Positions 1 to 8,162 of a stretch of DNA of 64,000 nucleotides are shown here, piece by piece. The position numbers and the translations under genes are program-made. The first letter of the stretch is position 1, and the number at the start of each line of letters is the position of its first letter. The stretch is from the NCBI RefSeq assembly GCF_025823185.1, contig NZ_JACKVK010000008.1:435565-499564 (forward strand). Reading direction: 5' to 3'. Source of the stretch: Mycobacterium yunnanensis (GTDB taxonomy: Bacteria > Actinomycetota > Actinomycetes > Mycobacteriales > Mycobacteriaceae). The notes beneath the pieces were generated by a model. The model worked only from the letters and a program-made list of their open reading frames with translations. It had not been told where the DNA came from and searched no databases.

Positions 1-108
1 GACGTCGGGGTCGACGAGGTGGTCGATGATCGAGCGACGGTCGTCGTCGCGGGCCTTGCGCAGCACCACGACACCGGCGTCGATGCGCAGGGCGCCGAGG
101 GTGCTCAC
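1..108 (-). CDS. N-terminus of a probable GNAT-type acetyltransferase (cut by window edge)
   Basis: Only the first 36 codons are present. The reading frame starts at a GTG at 108 and runs off the left edge. The visible start (roughly LGALRIDAGVVVLRKARDDD) resembles the first beta strand and helix of GNAT N-acetyltransferases, where an I/V-x-L-R-x-A/x-D pattern opens the fold, but too little is visible for certainty. The GTG overlaps the TGA of the upstream membrane-protein gene in a GTGA arrangement, so the two are probably co-translated. Substrate unknown. Confidence 0.45.
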   Translation of the reverse strand, partial: MSTLGALRIDAGVVVLRKARDDDRRSIIDHLVDPDV

Positions 109-605
109 GCGTCCTGCCGTGGCGAGGGCCGAAGGACGCATCGGGCGTAGCCGATCCAGCAGACCACCGTGCCGACGAATCCCACGCCGAGCAAGGCTAG
201 CGGCGCCGCCGCCACCTCGACGGCCACCGAACCGCTGCCGGGCACGTGGCGGTCGACCGCGCGCATCACGAGGAACGGCAGCACGGCCACGGCAAAGGTC
301 GCCATGGCGCCGACGACGGCGAGGCCGAAGGCGCCGCGGACGGCGCCGTAGACCATCAGTCCGGCCGACGGCAGCACCAAGACTCCCAGGGGCAGCGGCC
401 GCAACCCGGCGTCGACGTCGCCGACGGTGGACCACGCTCCCCAGCCCGCCATGTCGGCCGAGCCGCCGACGGCCTGCGCGGCGTACCAGGGCAGCCCGAC
501 GGCCACGGCGACGGCCAGCACGCCGAGGGCGCCGATCGCCCACCTGGTGACCATGGCTTCGATGACGTGCCCCCTCGCGAGTCCGGCGTGTCGACGACCG
601 CTCAC
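105..605 (-). CDS. small integral membrane protein of unknown function
   Basis: 166 codons from a GTG at 605, or about 149 from an ATG at 554 that follows a purine-rich stretch and puts the first membrane segment right at the N-terminus. Four hydrophobic stretches are visible: the start (WAIGALGVLAVAVAVGLPW), then PLPLGVLVLPSAGLMVYG, AFGLAVVGAMATFAVAVLPFLVM and APLALLGVGFVGTVVCWIGY. The layout of an extracytoplasmic loop after the first segment and a basic tail resembles small actinobacterial membrane proteins of the Trp-rich or Rv0543c/Rv0544c kind, but I do not recognise the family. It overlaps the following gene by 4 bp. The shorter start is perhaps more likely. Confidence 0.6.
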   Translation of the reverse strand: MSGRRHAGLARGHVIEAMVTRWAIGALGVLAVAVAVGLPWYAAQAVGGSADMAGWGAWSTVGDVDAGLRPLPLGVLVLPSAGLMVYGAVRGAFGLAVVGAMATFAVAVLPFLVMRAVDRHVPGSGSVAVEVAAAPLALLGVGFVGTVVCWIGYARCVLRPSPRQDA

Positions 606-639
606 CGAACGGTAGCGCGACCGAGTCCGAGGGTGGTCC

Positions 640-1737
640 TCAGGGAATGAGCAAGGTGCGCAGGGCTTCCCCGGTCTCGAGGTGGGCCAGCGCCTCGGCG
701 GCCTCGGCGAGCGGGCGGCGACCGGAGATCAGCGGGTCGAGGTGCAGTTGCCCGTCCATGTACCGGTCGACCAGTGCGGGGATGTCGACCGACGGCCGCA
801 CGGACCCGTAGTTCGACCCCAGGATGCGCTGGTCGGCCTCGGCCAGGACGAGCGGTTCGAACGACGCCTTCGCACCGGTCGGCGGCAGTCCGACGATGAC
901 CGCGGCACCGCCGAGGCCGAGCATCTGAATCGCCTGCTCGGTGGTCGAGGTGCGGCCGATGGCGTCGAAGGCGTAGTCGACGCCGTCGGGGAGCATGTCG
1001 AACAGCTGCGCCACCGCGTCTCCGGTGCTGGCGTCGATGCGGTCGGTCGCGCCGAACTGCATGGCCAGCTGGGTCTTCGCGGGTAGCACGTCGATTGCAA
1101 TGATCCGCTCGGCGCCGGCCAGCAGGGCGCCCTGGACGACGTTGAGGCCCACGCCGCCGCAGCCGATCACCGCCAGCGTCGAACCGGGCTCGACGGCGGC
1201 GGTGTTGAGGACCGCACCGACGCCGGTCGCGACGGCGCACCCGACGACGGCGACGACGTCGAGCGGGGCGTCCTCGCGAATCTTGATCGCTCCCGAGGCG
1301 GGGACGACGACCTCTTGTGCGTAGGAGGACACCCCGAGGTAGTGGTGGATGGATTCGCCGTCCTTCGACAGCCGCGACGTGCCGTCGTACAGCACGCCCT
1401 TGGGGGCGATGACGGTGGCGGCCCCCTGGCAGCGGGCCTCGCGGCCGGATCGGCAGTACCGGCATTCGCCGCAGGGCGGCACCCAGCTGAGCACCACGTG
1501 GTCCCCGACGGCCAGCGAGGTGACGCCCTCGCCGAGTTCGACGACGACGCCGGAGCCCTCGTGCCCCATCACCATCGGCGCGGGCGCGTCCCACTCGCCG
1601 CGCTTGACGTGCAGATCGGAGTGGCAGACGCCGGCGGCGGCGATTTCGACGCGCACTTCACCGGCCTTCGGACCGGCGAGGTCGACGTCGGCGAATTCGA
1701 CGGCGGTGTCGGGATCGCGGAACACGATGGCCTTCAT
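640..1737 (-). CDS. zinc-dependent alcohol dehydrogenase, medium-chain (MDR) family
   Basis: 365 residues, normal for the family. Should oxidise an alcohol or reduce an aldehyde with NAD(P) in the cytosol. Catalytic zinc ligands are in place: C38 (GVCHSD), H59-E60 (GHE) and C167. The structural zinc cluster is complete at C89, C92, C95 and C103. The Rossmann motif GCGGVG is at 192-197, followed by an acidic residue (AIDV) that favours NAD. It resembles class III-type mycobacterial Adh enzymes (AdhB-like). The ATG at 1737 has AGGAG just upstream. It lies 36 bp after the 2-oxoacid dehydrogenase E1 gene on the same strand, so the two could act on one pathway (an aldehyde or alcohol derived from a 2-oxoacid); this link is inference. 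Confidence 0.88.
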   Translation of the reverse strand: MKAIVFRDPDTAVEFADVDLAGPKAGEVRVEIAAAGVCHSDLHVKRGEWDAPAPMVMGHEGSGVVVELGEGVTSLAVGDHVVLSWVPPCGECRYCRSGREARCQGAATVIAPKGVLYDGTSRLSKDGESIHHYLGVSSYAQEVVVPASGAIKIREDAPLDVVAVVGCAVATGVGAVLNTAAVEPGSTLAVIGCGGVGLNVVQGALLAGAERIIAIDVLPAKTQLAMQFGATDRIDASTGDAVAQLFDMLPDGVDYAFDAIGRTSTTEQAIQMLGLGGAAVIVGLPPTGAKASFEPLVLAEADQRILGSNYGSVRPSVDIPALVDRYMDGQLHLDPLISGRRPLAEAAEALAHLETGEALRTLLIP

Positions 1738-1773
1738 GGAACTCCTGGGGGATTGGGCGGGGTGTGAATCGGA

Positions 1774-3939
1774 TCAGGAGACTAGCTTGCGAGCTGCCGC
1801 GTCGACGGTCTCCTCCGACAGCAGCACCGTCAGCGCGGCGTCACCGAGGGGGATGAAGCTGTCCTCGCTGGCGACTCTCGCCAGCGCACCGGTGTAGCCG
1901 CCGTCGACGAGCGCCGCCAGCACCCCTTCGGAGACGCCTCCGGTGGCCCTCGTCTCGTCGACCACCAGGGTTCGGCCGGTGGCGGTGGCCTCGCGCAGGA
2001 CGTCGGCCGCGGGAAGTGGTGCCAGCCAACGCAGGTCGACGACGCGGGTGGAGATGCCGTCGTGCTGAAGTCGGCGGGCGACCCGCAGGCTCATCGGCAC
2101 GCCGTTGCCGAAGGTCACGATGGTCAGGTCGGTGCCGTCGCCGTGGGTGCGGGCCCTGCCAATCGGGACGGCCTCCGTCGGATACGGGGCCACCCACTGC
2201 TCGTCACCGGGCTCGTGGAGGTCCCGAACGTGGTACAGCGCAATGGGTTCCAGGAAGACGCTCAGCGTGCCCGCCGTGCGTGCCGCCGCGGCGCAGGTGC
2301 GCATCATCGCGGCGGCGTCGTCGGGGCGCGACGGCGAGGTGATCACGATGCCGGGGATGTCCCGCAGCGCCCCGACGGCGTTGTCGTTGTGGAAGTGCCC
2401 TCCGAACCCCTTCTGGTAGCCGTACCCGGCGACGCGCACGATCATCGGGTTGCGGTACTGGCGGTCGGAGAAGAACTGCAGGGTGGCGCCCTCGCCGCGA
2501 ATTTGGTCGGCGGCGTTGTGCAGGTAGGCCAGGTACTGGATCTCGGGAATGGGCAGCAGACCGGCCAGGCCGGCGCCGAGCGCGAGCCCGAGGATGGCCT
2601 GTTCGTCCAGCAGGGTGTCGAATACCCGTGCGGGACCGAACTTCTGGGCCAGTCCGCGGGTGACGCCGTACACGCCACCCTTGCGGGCGACGTCCTCGCC
2701 GAAGACGAGTGCCCCCGGGTGCTCCGTCATCACCTCGACCAGCGCGCGGTTGACCGACTGCGCGAACGTCAGGGGGATGTGGTCGCCCGCTTGGTCGCCG
2801 TCGCCGCCGGGAGTCACCGCCACGGCCTCGGCAAGGCCCTCGCGCAGCGGGCGCATCACCGCCGCTGCGCTGTCGAGCTGCGGCAGTCCGGCGACCTCCT
2901 CGGCGATGTCGACCACCTGGCTGCGCTTGGCCTCGTAGCGGTCCAGGATCTCGGCGGGTGCCAGGCCGGCGTGCTCGACGAGCAACCGCGCGGTCCGCAG
3001 CACCGGGTCGCGGTCGTAGTCTCCCGTGATCTCGGCGGGCGTGCGGTAGGCCGCCTCGACGTCGGAGCCTGCGTGGCCCATCAGTCGCACGGTGCGCAGG
3101 TGCAGGAACGCGGGTTTGCGATGCTTGCGCACCCAGTCGGCGGCCCTGGTCGCGACGGCGTAGGCGTCCACGACGTCGGATCCGTCGGCAGTGAAGTACT
3201 CCAGGCCGACGCGGGTGCCGAAGTTTGCCGCGATCCATCCACTCGGGGTCTTGGTGCTGATGCCGATGCCGTTGTCCTCGCAGACGAACAGTAGCGGAAG
3301 CGGAAGTCCTTGGTAGGCAGCATGAGTCGCCGTGTTGAACGCACCCGTGGCCGTCGAGTGGTTCGCCGACGCGTCGCCGAGGCTGCACACCGCGACGGCG
3401 TCCCGCGGCCACGGTGTCTCGATTCCGAGTTTGGCGGCCCGGCCGATCGAGAAGGCCACCCCGACGGCACGCGGCAGGTGCGAGGCGATGGTCGAGGTTT
3501 GTGGGATGACGGCCAGGTCGTGGCGACCGAAGACCTTGTGCCGCCCCCCGCTGATCGGCTCCTCGGTGGCCGCACACATCCCCAGCAGCACGTCGCGCAG
3601 CGGATCGCCACCGTCGACCTGCCGGGCGCGCTGCAGGAAGAATCCGCCCGAACGGTAGTGCAGCAGAGCGGGATCGGTGGGCCGCAGGGCCGCGGCGACG
3701 GCGGCGTTGCCCTCGTGGCCGGACGATCCGATCGTGTAGAAGCCCGTGCCCCGCGAGCGCAGCCAGCGCGCGGCGAGGTCGAGGTGTCGGCTGCCCAGTT
3801 GTGAGTCGAACAGGTCCAGGACGTCTCGAATCGTCAGCATCGACGACGCCGCAATGGGCGCATCGGGGTCGACGCGGTGCGCCCCGGAACGCAACCCGCC
3901 CACCGCGTCCAGGAAGTGTTCGTCGATCTTCTCGGCCAT
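1774..3939 (-). CDS. fused alpha/beta thiamine-diphosphate 2-oxoacid dehydrogenase E1 component
   Basis: About 721 residues from ATG 3939 (MAEKID). Two E1 halves are joined in one chain. The alpha-type half (about 40-370) has GSSGHEGN at 71-78 and a TPP/Mg segment GDASAN at 188 through EDNG at 221. The beta-type half (about 390-721) has GEDVARKGGVYGVTRG at 414-429, EIQYLAYLHNAADQIRGE and a C-terminal transketolase domain. Branched-chain-type E1 proteins normally decarboxylate a 2-oxoacid and pass the acyl group to an E2 lipoyl protein; no E2 or E3 gene is in the window. The frame stays open far upstream into menB, but the ATG 8 bp after the menB stop is the natural start. It probably forms a transcription unit with menB and the downstream alcohol dehydrogenase. 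Substrate not determined. Confidence 0.85.
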   Translation of the reverse strand: MAEKIDEHFLDAVGGLRSGAHRVDPDAPIAASSMLTIRDVLDLFDSQLGSRHLDLAARWLRSRGTGFYTIGSSGHEGNAAVAAALRPTDPALLHYRSGGFFLQRARQVDGGDPLRDVLLGMCAATEEPISGGRHKVFGRHDLAVIPQTSTIASHLPRAVGVAFSIGRAAKLGIETPWPRDAVAVCSLGDASANHSTATGAFNTATHAAYQGLPLPLLFVCEDNGIGISTKTPSGWIAANFGTRVGLEYFTADGSDVVDAYAVATRAADWVRKHRKPAFLHLRTVRLMGHAGSDVEAAYRTPAEITGDYDRDPVLRTARLLVEHAGLAPAEILDRYEAKRSQVVDIAEEVAGLPQLDSAAAVMRPLREGLAEAVAVTPGGDGDQAGDHIPLTFAQSVNRALVEVMTEHPGALVFGEDVARKGGVYGVTRGLAQKFGPARVFDTLLDEQAILGLALGAGLAGLLPIPEIQYLAYLHNAADQIRGEGATLQFFSDRQYRNPMIVRVAGYGYQKGFGGHFHNDNAVGALRDIPGIVITSPSRPDDAAAMMRTCAAAARTAGTLSVFLEPIALYHVRDLHEPGDEQWVAPYPTEAVPIGRARTHGDGTDLTIVTFGNGVPMSLRVARRLQHDGISTRVVDLRWLAPLPAADVLREATATGRTLVVDETRATGGVSEGVLAALVDGGYTGALARVASEDSFIPLGDAALTVLLSEETVDAAARKLVS

Positions 3940-3947
3940 GGCGTCGC

Positions 3948-4862
3948 TCAGAAGTGGCGCGGGAAGCTCGACCAGTCGGGGTCGCGCTTCTCCAGGAAGG
4001 CGTCGCGTCCTTCGACGGCCTCGTCGGTCATGTAGGCCAACCGAGTCGCCTCGCCGGCAAAGACCTGCTGGCCGACCAGTCCGTCGTCGAGCAGGTTGAA
4101 CGCGAACTTCAGCATCCTGATGGCCTGCGGCGACTTGCCGTTGATCTCCTGGGCCCATTGCAGCGCAACGGTTTCCAGCTCGGCGTGGCCGACCACCTCG
4201 TTCACCGCGCCCATGGCGAACATCTGCTCGGCGGTGTAGGGCCTGCCGAGGAAGAAGATCTCGCGGGCGAACTTCTGGCCGGTCTGCCGCGCCAGGTAGG
4301 CGCTGCCGTAACCGCCGTCGAAGCTGCCGACGTCGGCGTCGGTCTGCTTGAAGCGGGCGTGTTCGCGGCTGGCCAACGTCAGGTCGCACACCACGTGCAG
4401 GCTGTGTCCGCCGCCGGCGGCCCAGCCGTTGACCAGGCAGATCACCGGCTTGGGCATGAAGCGGATCAACCGTTGCACCTCGAGGATGTGCAGCCGGCCG
4501 GCCTGGGCGGGATCGACGGTGTCGGCAGTCTCGCCTGCCGCGTACTGATACCCGGTGCGGCCCCGGATGCGTTGGTCGCCACCGGAGCAGAACGCCCACC
4601 CGCCGTCCTTCTCCGACGGCCCGTTGCCCGTCAGCAGGATCACCCCGACGTCGTTGCTCATGCGGGCGTGGTCGAGCACCCGGTACAGCTCGTCGACGGT
4701 GTGGGGGCGAAAGGCGTTGCGCACCTCGGGCCGGTCGAAGGCGATGCGCACGGTCGGCTTGGACACCCCGTCGACGACGTGTCGGTGATAGGTGATGTCG
4801 GTCAGCTCGAAGCCCTCGACGGGCTGCCACACGGTCGGGTCGAACGGGTTGTCAGAACTCAC
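3948..4862 (-). CDS. menB: 1,4-dihydroxy-2-naphthoyl-CoA synthase (menaquinone biosynthesis)
   Basis: Crotonase-family enzyme that closes the second ring of menaquinone, turning o-succinylbenzoyl-CoA into 1,4-dihydroxy-2-naphthoyl-CoA. The sequence follows M. tuberculosis MenB (Rv0548c, 314 aa) closely: PEVRNAFRPHTVDELYRVLD, CSGGDQRIRGR, NGWAAGGGHSLHVVCDL, DADVGSFDGGYGSAYLARQ and the C-terminal LEKRDPDWSSFPRHF. The CSGGDQ oxyanion segment and the DVGSFDGGYGS active-site loop are intact. I chose the GTG at 4862 (VSSDNPFD), giving 304 aa. An alternative start at 4913 would give 321 aa and overlap the deazaflavin reductase gene by 31 bp; the tuberculosis protein length leaves both possible. Partner genes menC, menD and menG lie 11-20 kb away on the other strand. 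Confidence 0.95.
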   Translation of the reverse strand: MSSDNPFDPTVWQPVEGFELTDITYHRHVVDGVSKPTVRIAFDRPEVRNAFRPHTVDELYRVLDHARMSNDVGVILLTGNGPSEKDGGWAFCSGGDQRIRGRTGYQYAAGETADTVDPAQAGRLHILEVQRLIRFMPKPVICLVNGWAAGGGHSLHVVCDLTLASREHARFKQTDADVGSFDGGYGSAYLARQTGQKFAREIFFLGRPYTAEQMFAMGAVNEVVGHAELETVALQWAQEINGKSPQAIRMLKFAFNLLDDGLVGQQVFAGEATRLAYMTDEAVEGRDAFLEKRDPDWSSFPRHF

Positions 4863-4882
4863 CCGGTTGACTGTAGCCAGGG

Positions 4883-5332
4883 CTACACCGGGTCGAAGCG
4901 GAAGACCGCGCAACGGCCGGCGAGGGCCTCGAATTCGTCGGGGTGTGGCCCGGTCACCAACCCGGAGCGCGTCATGAAGCTGACCCCGGTGGGCACGAGG
5001 ACCGGGAATTGGCGCAACAGGGGCCGGGCTTCGTCGGGGGAGAGTTCGACCACGCGCACCGGCTCGCTGGTGCGGCCCTGCGTCAGCGTCGCCTCACCGG
5101 CGGCGCGGAGGTTCTTCACCCAGTCGGCCTTGGGAAAGCCGCCCACGACGTAGCGCTTGCCGTCGACGGTGAACGGCGTGACCGGCGTCGGACGAGGGAC
5201 GCCGGAGTTGCGCCCCGTGACGTTCAGGACGATCGGGCCCTCCCGCATCAGGCCGAGCCGCATCGCGGTCATCATGACCTTGTTCATCGGCTTGAGCCAC
5301 CACGGCGGGCGAATGTCCTCGTCCCTGGGCAT
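4883..5332 (-). CDS. Ddn-family deazaflavin (F420)-dependent nitroreductase-like protein
   Basis: 149 residues, typical for the compact split-barrel nitroreductase/deazaflavin oxidoreductase family to which M. tuberculosis Ddn belongs. The N-terminus (PPWWLKPMNKVMMTAMRLGL) is the usual amphipathic membrane-facing helix; then come LNVTGRNSGVPRPTPVTPF and RYVVGGFPKADWVKNLRAAGEATL, the core F420-binding strand-turn segments with the conserved K-x-x-W-V-x-N-L pattern. Members reduce quinones or nitro compounds using F420H2; its position next to menB fits a quinone link, but that is inference. ATG at 5332, 10 bp after the HAD gene, so translationally close. Confidence 0.88.
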   Translation of the reverse strand: MPRDEDIRPPWWLKPMNKVMMTAMRLGLMREGPIVLNVTGRNSGVPRPTPVTPFTVDGKRYVVGGFPKADWVKNLRAAGEATLTQGRTSEPVRVVELSPDEARPLLRQFPVLVPTGVSFMTRSGLVTGPHPDEFEALAGRCAVFRFDPV

Positions 5333-5342
5333 GTTCGGAAGT

Positions 5343-6038
5343 CTAGACCGACAGACCCGAGCGTTGAAGGGCCTCGATCAGCCCGGTCGGGCGTTGCGCG
5401 GTGGGCACCGGGTCGACGAGGGCGAAGCGACATCCGACCGCGACGGCCCCTCCGTCGGCCTCCTCGCTGTCGCCGACCATGAGTGCGTCCTGCGCCGCGA
5501 CGCCGACTCGCTTCAGCGCCGTCTGGAAGATCTCGGCCGTGGGTTTGACGGCGCCCACTTCGTAGGACAGCACGAACTCGTCGACGTCGTCGGCGGCACC
5601 GATCGCGACGAAGGCCGGCCGGATGTCGAATGCGATGTTGGAGACCACCGCGGTGCGGATGCCCTGGCCGTGCAGACCGGCGAGCACGGCGGCGGTGTCG
5701 GGATACGGCGTCCAGCTGGCCGGGTCGACGACCAACTCGTAGAGCCTCGCGGCGTGGTGGTCGGCGACGCCGGATTCACGCAACACGTGCAGGTAGGCCT
5801 CACGATGCAGGTGGGGTTCCAGGTCGCGGTTGCTCCAGGCCCGCTGGGCCCGCTCGTCCATGTCGACCGAGGCGCCGGTGGGTGCGGTCAACCGCCTCAT
5901 CAACTCGGCCTGAACGTGTCCGTCGACGGCCTGCTCGTCGACCTCGATGCCGTCGAACCAGCTGTCGTCCTCTTCGAGCCGGAACAGGGTTCCCGAGAAG
6001 TCGAAGAGCACCGCGCGTGGAATGGTCACGGCGCTCAT
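5343..6038 (-). CDS. HAD-superfamily hydrolase (phosphatase)
   Basis: 231 residues from ATG 6038. All four HAD motifs are visible: motif I near residues 12-17 in the unusual form DFSGTL (the second Asp replaced by Ser), motif II TAVVSN, motif III Lys in GAVKPT, and motif IV GDSEEAD. In canonical HAD phosphatases motif I is DxDGT; Ser in place of the general-acid Asp is found in several actinobacterial subgroups and may lower or change phosphatase activity. A helical cap lies between motifs I and II (residues about 25-110). Substrate unknown. It is 10 bp upstream of the deazaflavin reductase gene on the same strand and probably co-transcribed. Confidence 0.85.
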   Translation of the reverse strand: MSAVTIPRAVLFDFSGTLFRLEEDDSWFDGIEVDEQAVDGHVQAELMRRLTAPTGASVDMDERAQRAWSNRDLEPHLHREAYLHVLRESGVADHHAARLYELVVDPASWTPYPDTAAVLAGLHGQGIRTAVVSNIAFDIRPAFVAIGAADDVDEFVLSYEVGAVKPTAEIFQTALKRVGVAAQDALMVGDSEEADGGAVAVGCRFALVDPVPTAQRPTGLIEALQRSGLSV

Positions 6039-6053
6039 TGTGCCCTGACCCCC

Positions 6054-6113
6054 ATCGAGCGCCGAGTGTGAAGACGTGCACGACGAATGCGGCGATCGTC
6101 GCGAACTAGTTCA
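6054..6113 (-). terminator. imperfect hairpin downstream of the MFS gene
   Basis: Between the MFS permease stop and the HAD start an imperfect inverted repeat is visible: GCGC/CGAGTGTGAA at about 6058-6071 against TTCACGTTCGAGCGC at about 6099-6113. On the transcribed minus strand it has two mismatches and a bulge and no U-run, so it is a weak terminator candidate only. Confidence 0.3.
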
Positions 6114-6127
6114 CGTTCGAGCGCGGA

Positions 6128-7369
6128 TCACACGTAGCGATTGCGGCCCGCCGCGGCTCCGGCGGCGACCTGCACCACGTAGACCACCAGGAACATGGCG
6201 AACGGAACGGTCCAGCCGTCGGACACGTCGTGCAGCAGCCCGAACAGGAACGGCCCGAGCCCGGCGAACAGGTATCCGAAACCCTGTGCCATGCCGGACA
6301 ATTGGGCAGTGTCCTCGGCGTTGCGGGCCCGCAGCGCGATGACCGTGAGCGCCAGCGAGAACGCGCTCATGCCGACACCGATCAGCACGCTCCACACCCA
6401 CGGCGCGGCGGCGGGGGCCACCAAGAGACCGATCGCCCCGCCGAAGCCGAGGACGCCGAGCCCGACGATCCACCCGCTCTGGTTCGCCGAGCGAGCCGCC
6501 AGCGGGGAGATCACCAGCGCGACGGGAACCCCGATCAGCGACACCAGCCCGACGAGGATCCCGGCCTGGACCTTCCCGATGCCGTTGTCGATGAATATCT
6601 GTGGCAGCCAACCCATCACGATGTAGGCCAGGAATGCCTGGCAGCCAAAGAACAGCGTCACGGTCCAGGCCAGCCGGTTGCGCAGCAGCGACCGCCGTGG
6701 GCCGGTGGCTTCGGTCGAGGCGGCCCACGACCCGCGGTGCCGCCGCGATGCGGGCAGCCACGCCAGCAAGGCCAGGAAGGCGATCGCCGCCCATGCCGCC
6801 AACGCCATCCGCCACCCGCCCAGCGGTTCTTCCAGGCCGGGGGTGACGGCCGATCCCAGCGCACCGCCGCCCTGCAGCGCGGCGGTGTAGATGCCGGTCA
6901 TCAGGCCAACGCGGGTGGGGAAGGACCCCTTGATGACGACGGGGATGAGCACGTTGATCAGGGCGATGCCCGCGCACGCCAGCAGGGTCGCGCCGATCAC
7001 GACGTGCGGGCCGTCCAGGGTGCGTATCAGCAGGCCGGCGGTCAGAACCGCCAGCGCGCCGGAGATGACGCGGCCGAGGCCGAAGCGACTCGACAGCCGT
7101 GGCGCGGTCAGTCCGGCGGCGGCGAAGCACAATCCGGGCATCGTCGTCAGCAGCCCGGCCCAGGTGGCCGAGGTGCCCAACTCGTCACGCATGTCGCCCA
7201 GCAGAGGGGCCACGCTGGTGACGGCGGGCCGCAGGTTGAGGGCCACCAGGATGACGGCCACCGCGAGCAGGGCGCCGCCGGCGACGCCGGCGGGGGAGAC
7301 GGCCGCCGACGGGTCGGGCTGCACCGCCACCTTGGGTCCGGAAGTTTCGTCCTGCTGGTCGCCACGCAC
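6128..7369 (-). CDS. MFS permease, cyanate/nitrate-like CynX/NimT type
   Basis: 413 residues with about 12 predicted membrane segments after a roughly 25-residue cytoplasmic N-terminus. Features of the CynX/NimT branch of the major facilitator superfamily are visible: LNLRPAVTSVAPLLGDMRDELG in segment 1, the loop TAPRLSSRFGLGRV and GVMGIYTAALQGG-like sequence in mid-protein, and a second half beginning LLRNRLAWTVTLFFGCQAFLAYIVMGWLPQIF. Members export or import small anions and antimetabolites (cyanate, 2-nitroimidazole); substrate here is not shown. GTG start at 7369, with a TATGGC hexamer about 13 bp upstream. Divergent from the adjacent GntR regulator, which probably controls it. Confidence 0.88.
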   Translation of the reverse strand: MRGDQQDETSGPKVAVQPDPSAAVSPAGVAGGALLAVAVILVALNLRPAVTSVAPLLGDMRDELGTSATWAGLLTTMPGLCFAAAGLTAPRLSSRFGLGRVISGALAVLTAGLLIRTLDGPHVVIGATLLACAGIALINVLIPVVIKGSFPTRVGLMTGIYTAALQGGGALGSAVTPGLEEPLGGWRMALAAWAAIAFLALLAWLPASRRHRGSWAASTEATGPRRSLLRNRLAWTVTLFFGCQAFLAYIVMGWLPQIFIDNGIGKVQAGILVGLVSLIGVPVALVISPLAARSANQSGWIVGLGVLGFGGAIGLLVAPAAAPWVWSVLIGVGMSAFSLALTVIALRARNAEDTAQLSGMAQGFGYLFAGLGPFLFGLLHDVSDGWTVPFAMFLVVYVVQVAAGAAAGRNRYV

Positions 7370-7416
7370 GCTGCTACTGTGCCATACATCCCATGATTGG
7401 TTGAAAGGATGTCGCT

Positions 7417-8082
7417 GTGCCCTTGAGCACTGCCCGGCGGACGGGCCTGGTCGACCAGGTCATCGACCAATTGCGCACCCTGATCAGCAGCGGTGAGTGG
7501 CCGGTGGGCGGACGGATCCCCAACGAAACCGTGCTCGTCGAATCGCTGGGCGTGGGGCGCAACACCGTGCGTGAGGCGGTCAGGGCCCTCGCGCACGCCG
7601 GCCTTCTGGAGGTCCGCCAGGGCGACGGCACCTACGTGCGCGCGACCAGCGAGGTGTCGGGCGCCCTGCGACGGCTCTACGGCGCGGAGCTCCGCGAGGT
7701 GCTGGAGGTGCGCCGCGGCCTGGAGGTGGAGGGCGCCCGGCTCGCGGCAACCCGGCGCACCGACGACGACGTCGCCGAACTGCGACGGCTACTGGCCCGC
7801 CGTGACGCCTGCTTCGACGCGGGGGACACCGACGACTTCGCCCGCGCCGACACCGACTTCCACCTCGCCGTCGTCGGCAGCTCCCACAACGCGACGCTGA
7901 CGGAGTTGTACCGCGGACTCGTCGAGGCCGTCACCGCGAGCGTCGCGACCACACACGAGGCACCCGTCGAAATCGTCGACCACGGTGCACTGCTCGACCT
8001 CGTCGCGGCCGGCGACGCCGACGGGGCCGCACGCCTGGCGGGGGAGCTGATCGACCGCATCCTCGACGGCCTGCCCGCCTAA
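7417..8082 (+). CDS. GntR-family transcriptional regulator, FadR subfamily
   Basis: 221 residues. An N-terminal winged helix (about 8-75) has the GntR signature VDQLRTLISSGEWPVGGRIPNE, GVGRNTVREAVRALAHAGLLEVRQGDGTYV. An all-helical FadR/FCD effector domain follows (about 85-215) with the metal- or ligand-binding pattern: R/E-rich EVRRGLEVEGARLAA, D-x-x-F-H (DTDFHLAVVGSSHN) and a late H (DHGALLDLVAAGD). FCD domains commonly bind a carboxylate or metal ion. GTG at 7417 with AAAGGA 8 bp upstream. Divergent from the MFS permease gene with only 47 bp between starts, so it most likely represses that permease in response to its substrate. Confidence 0.9.
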   Translation: MPLSTARRTGLVDQVIDQLRTLISSGEWPVGGRIPNETVLVESLGVGRNTVREAVRALAHAGLLEVRQGDGTYVRATSEVSGALRRLYGAELREVLEVRRGLEVEGARLAATRRTDDDVAELRRLLARRDACFDAGDTDDFARADTDFHLAVVGSSHNATLTELYRGLVEAVTASVATTHEAPVEIVDHGALLDLVAAGDADGAARLAGELIDRILDGLPA

Positions 8083-8089
8083 TCCCCTT

Positions 8090-8155
8090 CCCGCGAGCAG
8101 TCGGAAAACTGCGCGACACGCCGAGTGATGCGGCACGTTTGTGTCTGCTCGCGGG
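8090..8155. terminator. bidirectional hairpin between convergent GntR and fadD8 genes
   Basis: Perfect 11-bp arms CCCGCGAGCAG (8090-8100) and CTGCTCGCGGG (8145-8155) flank a 44-nt loop and sit exactly between two convergent stop codons. There is no U-run. Sequence-conserved hairpins of this U-less kind are known in mycobacteria (TRIT elements). The GCGAGCAG arm recurs at 24116-24124. Confidence 0.6.
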
Positions 8156-8162
8156 GGAGGGA

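Noticed and set aside
3940..4830. In-frame upstream extension of the 2-oxoacid dehydrogenase E1 frame
   Set aside because: Lies within menB in another frame; the natural ATG is just after the menB stop.
7370..7416. Clear GntR operator in the MFS/GntR gap
   Set aside because: Only a weak CATCC...GGATG pairing; no convincing FadR-type palindrome.
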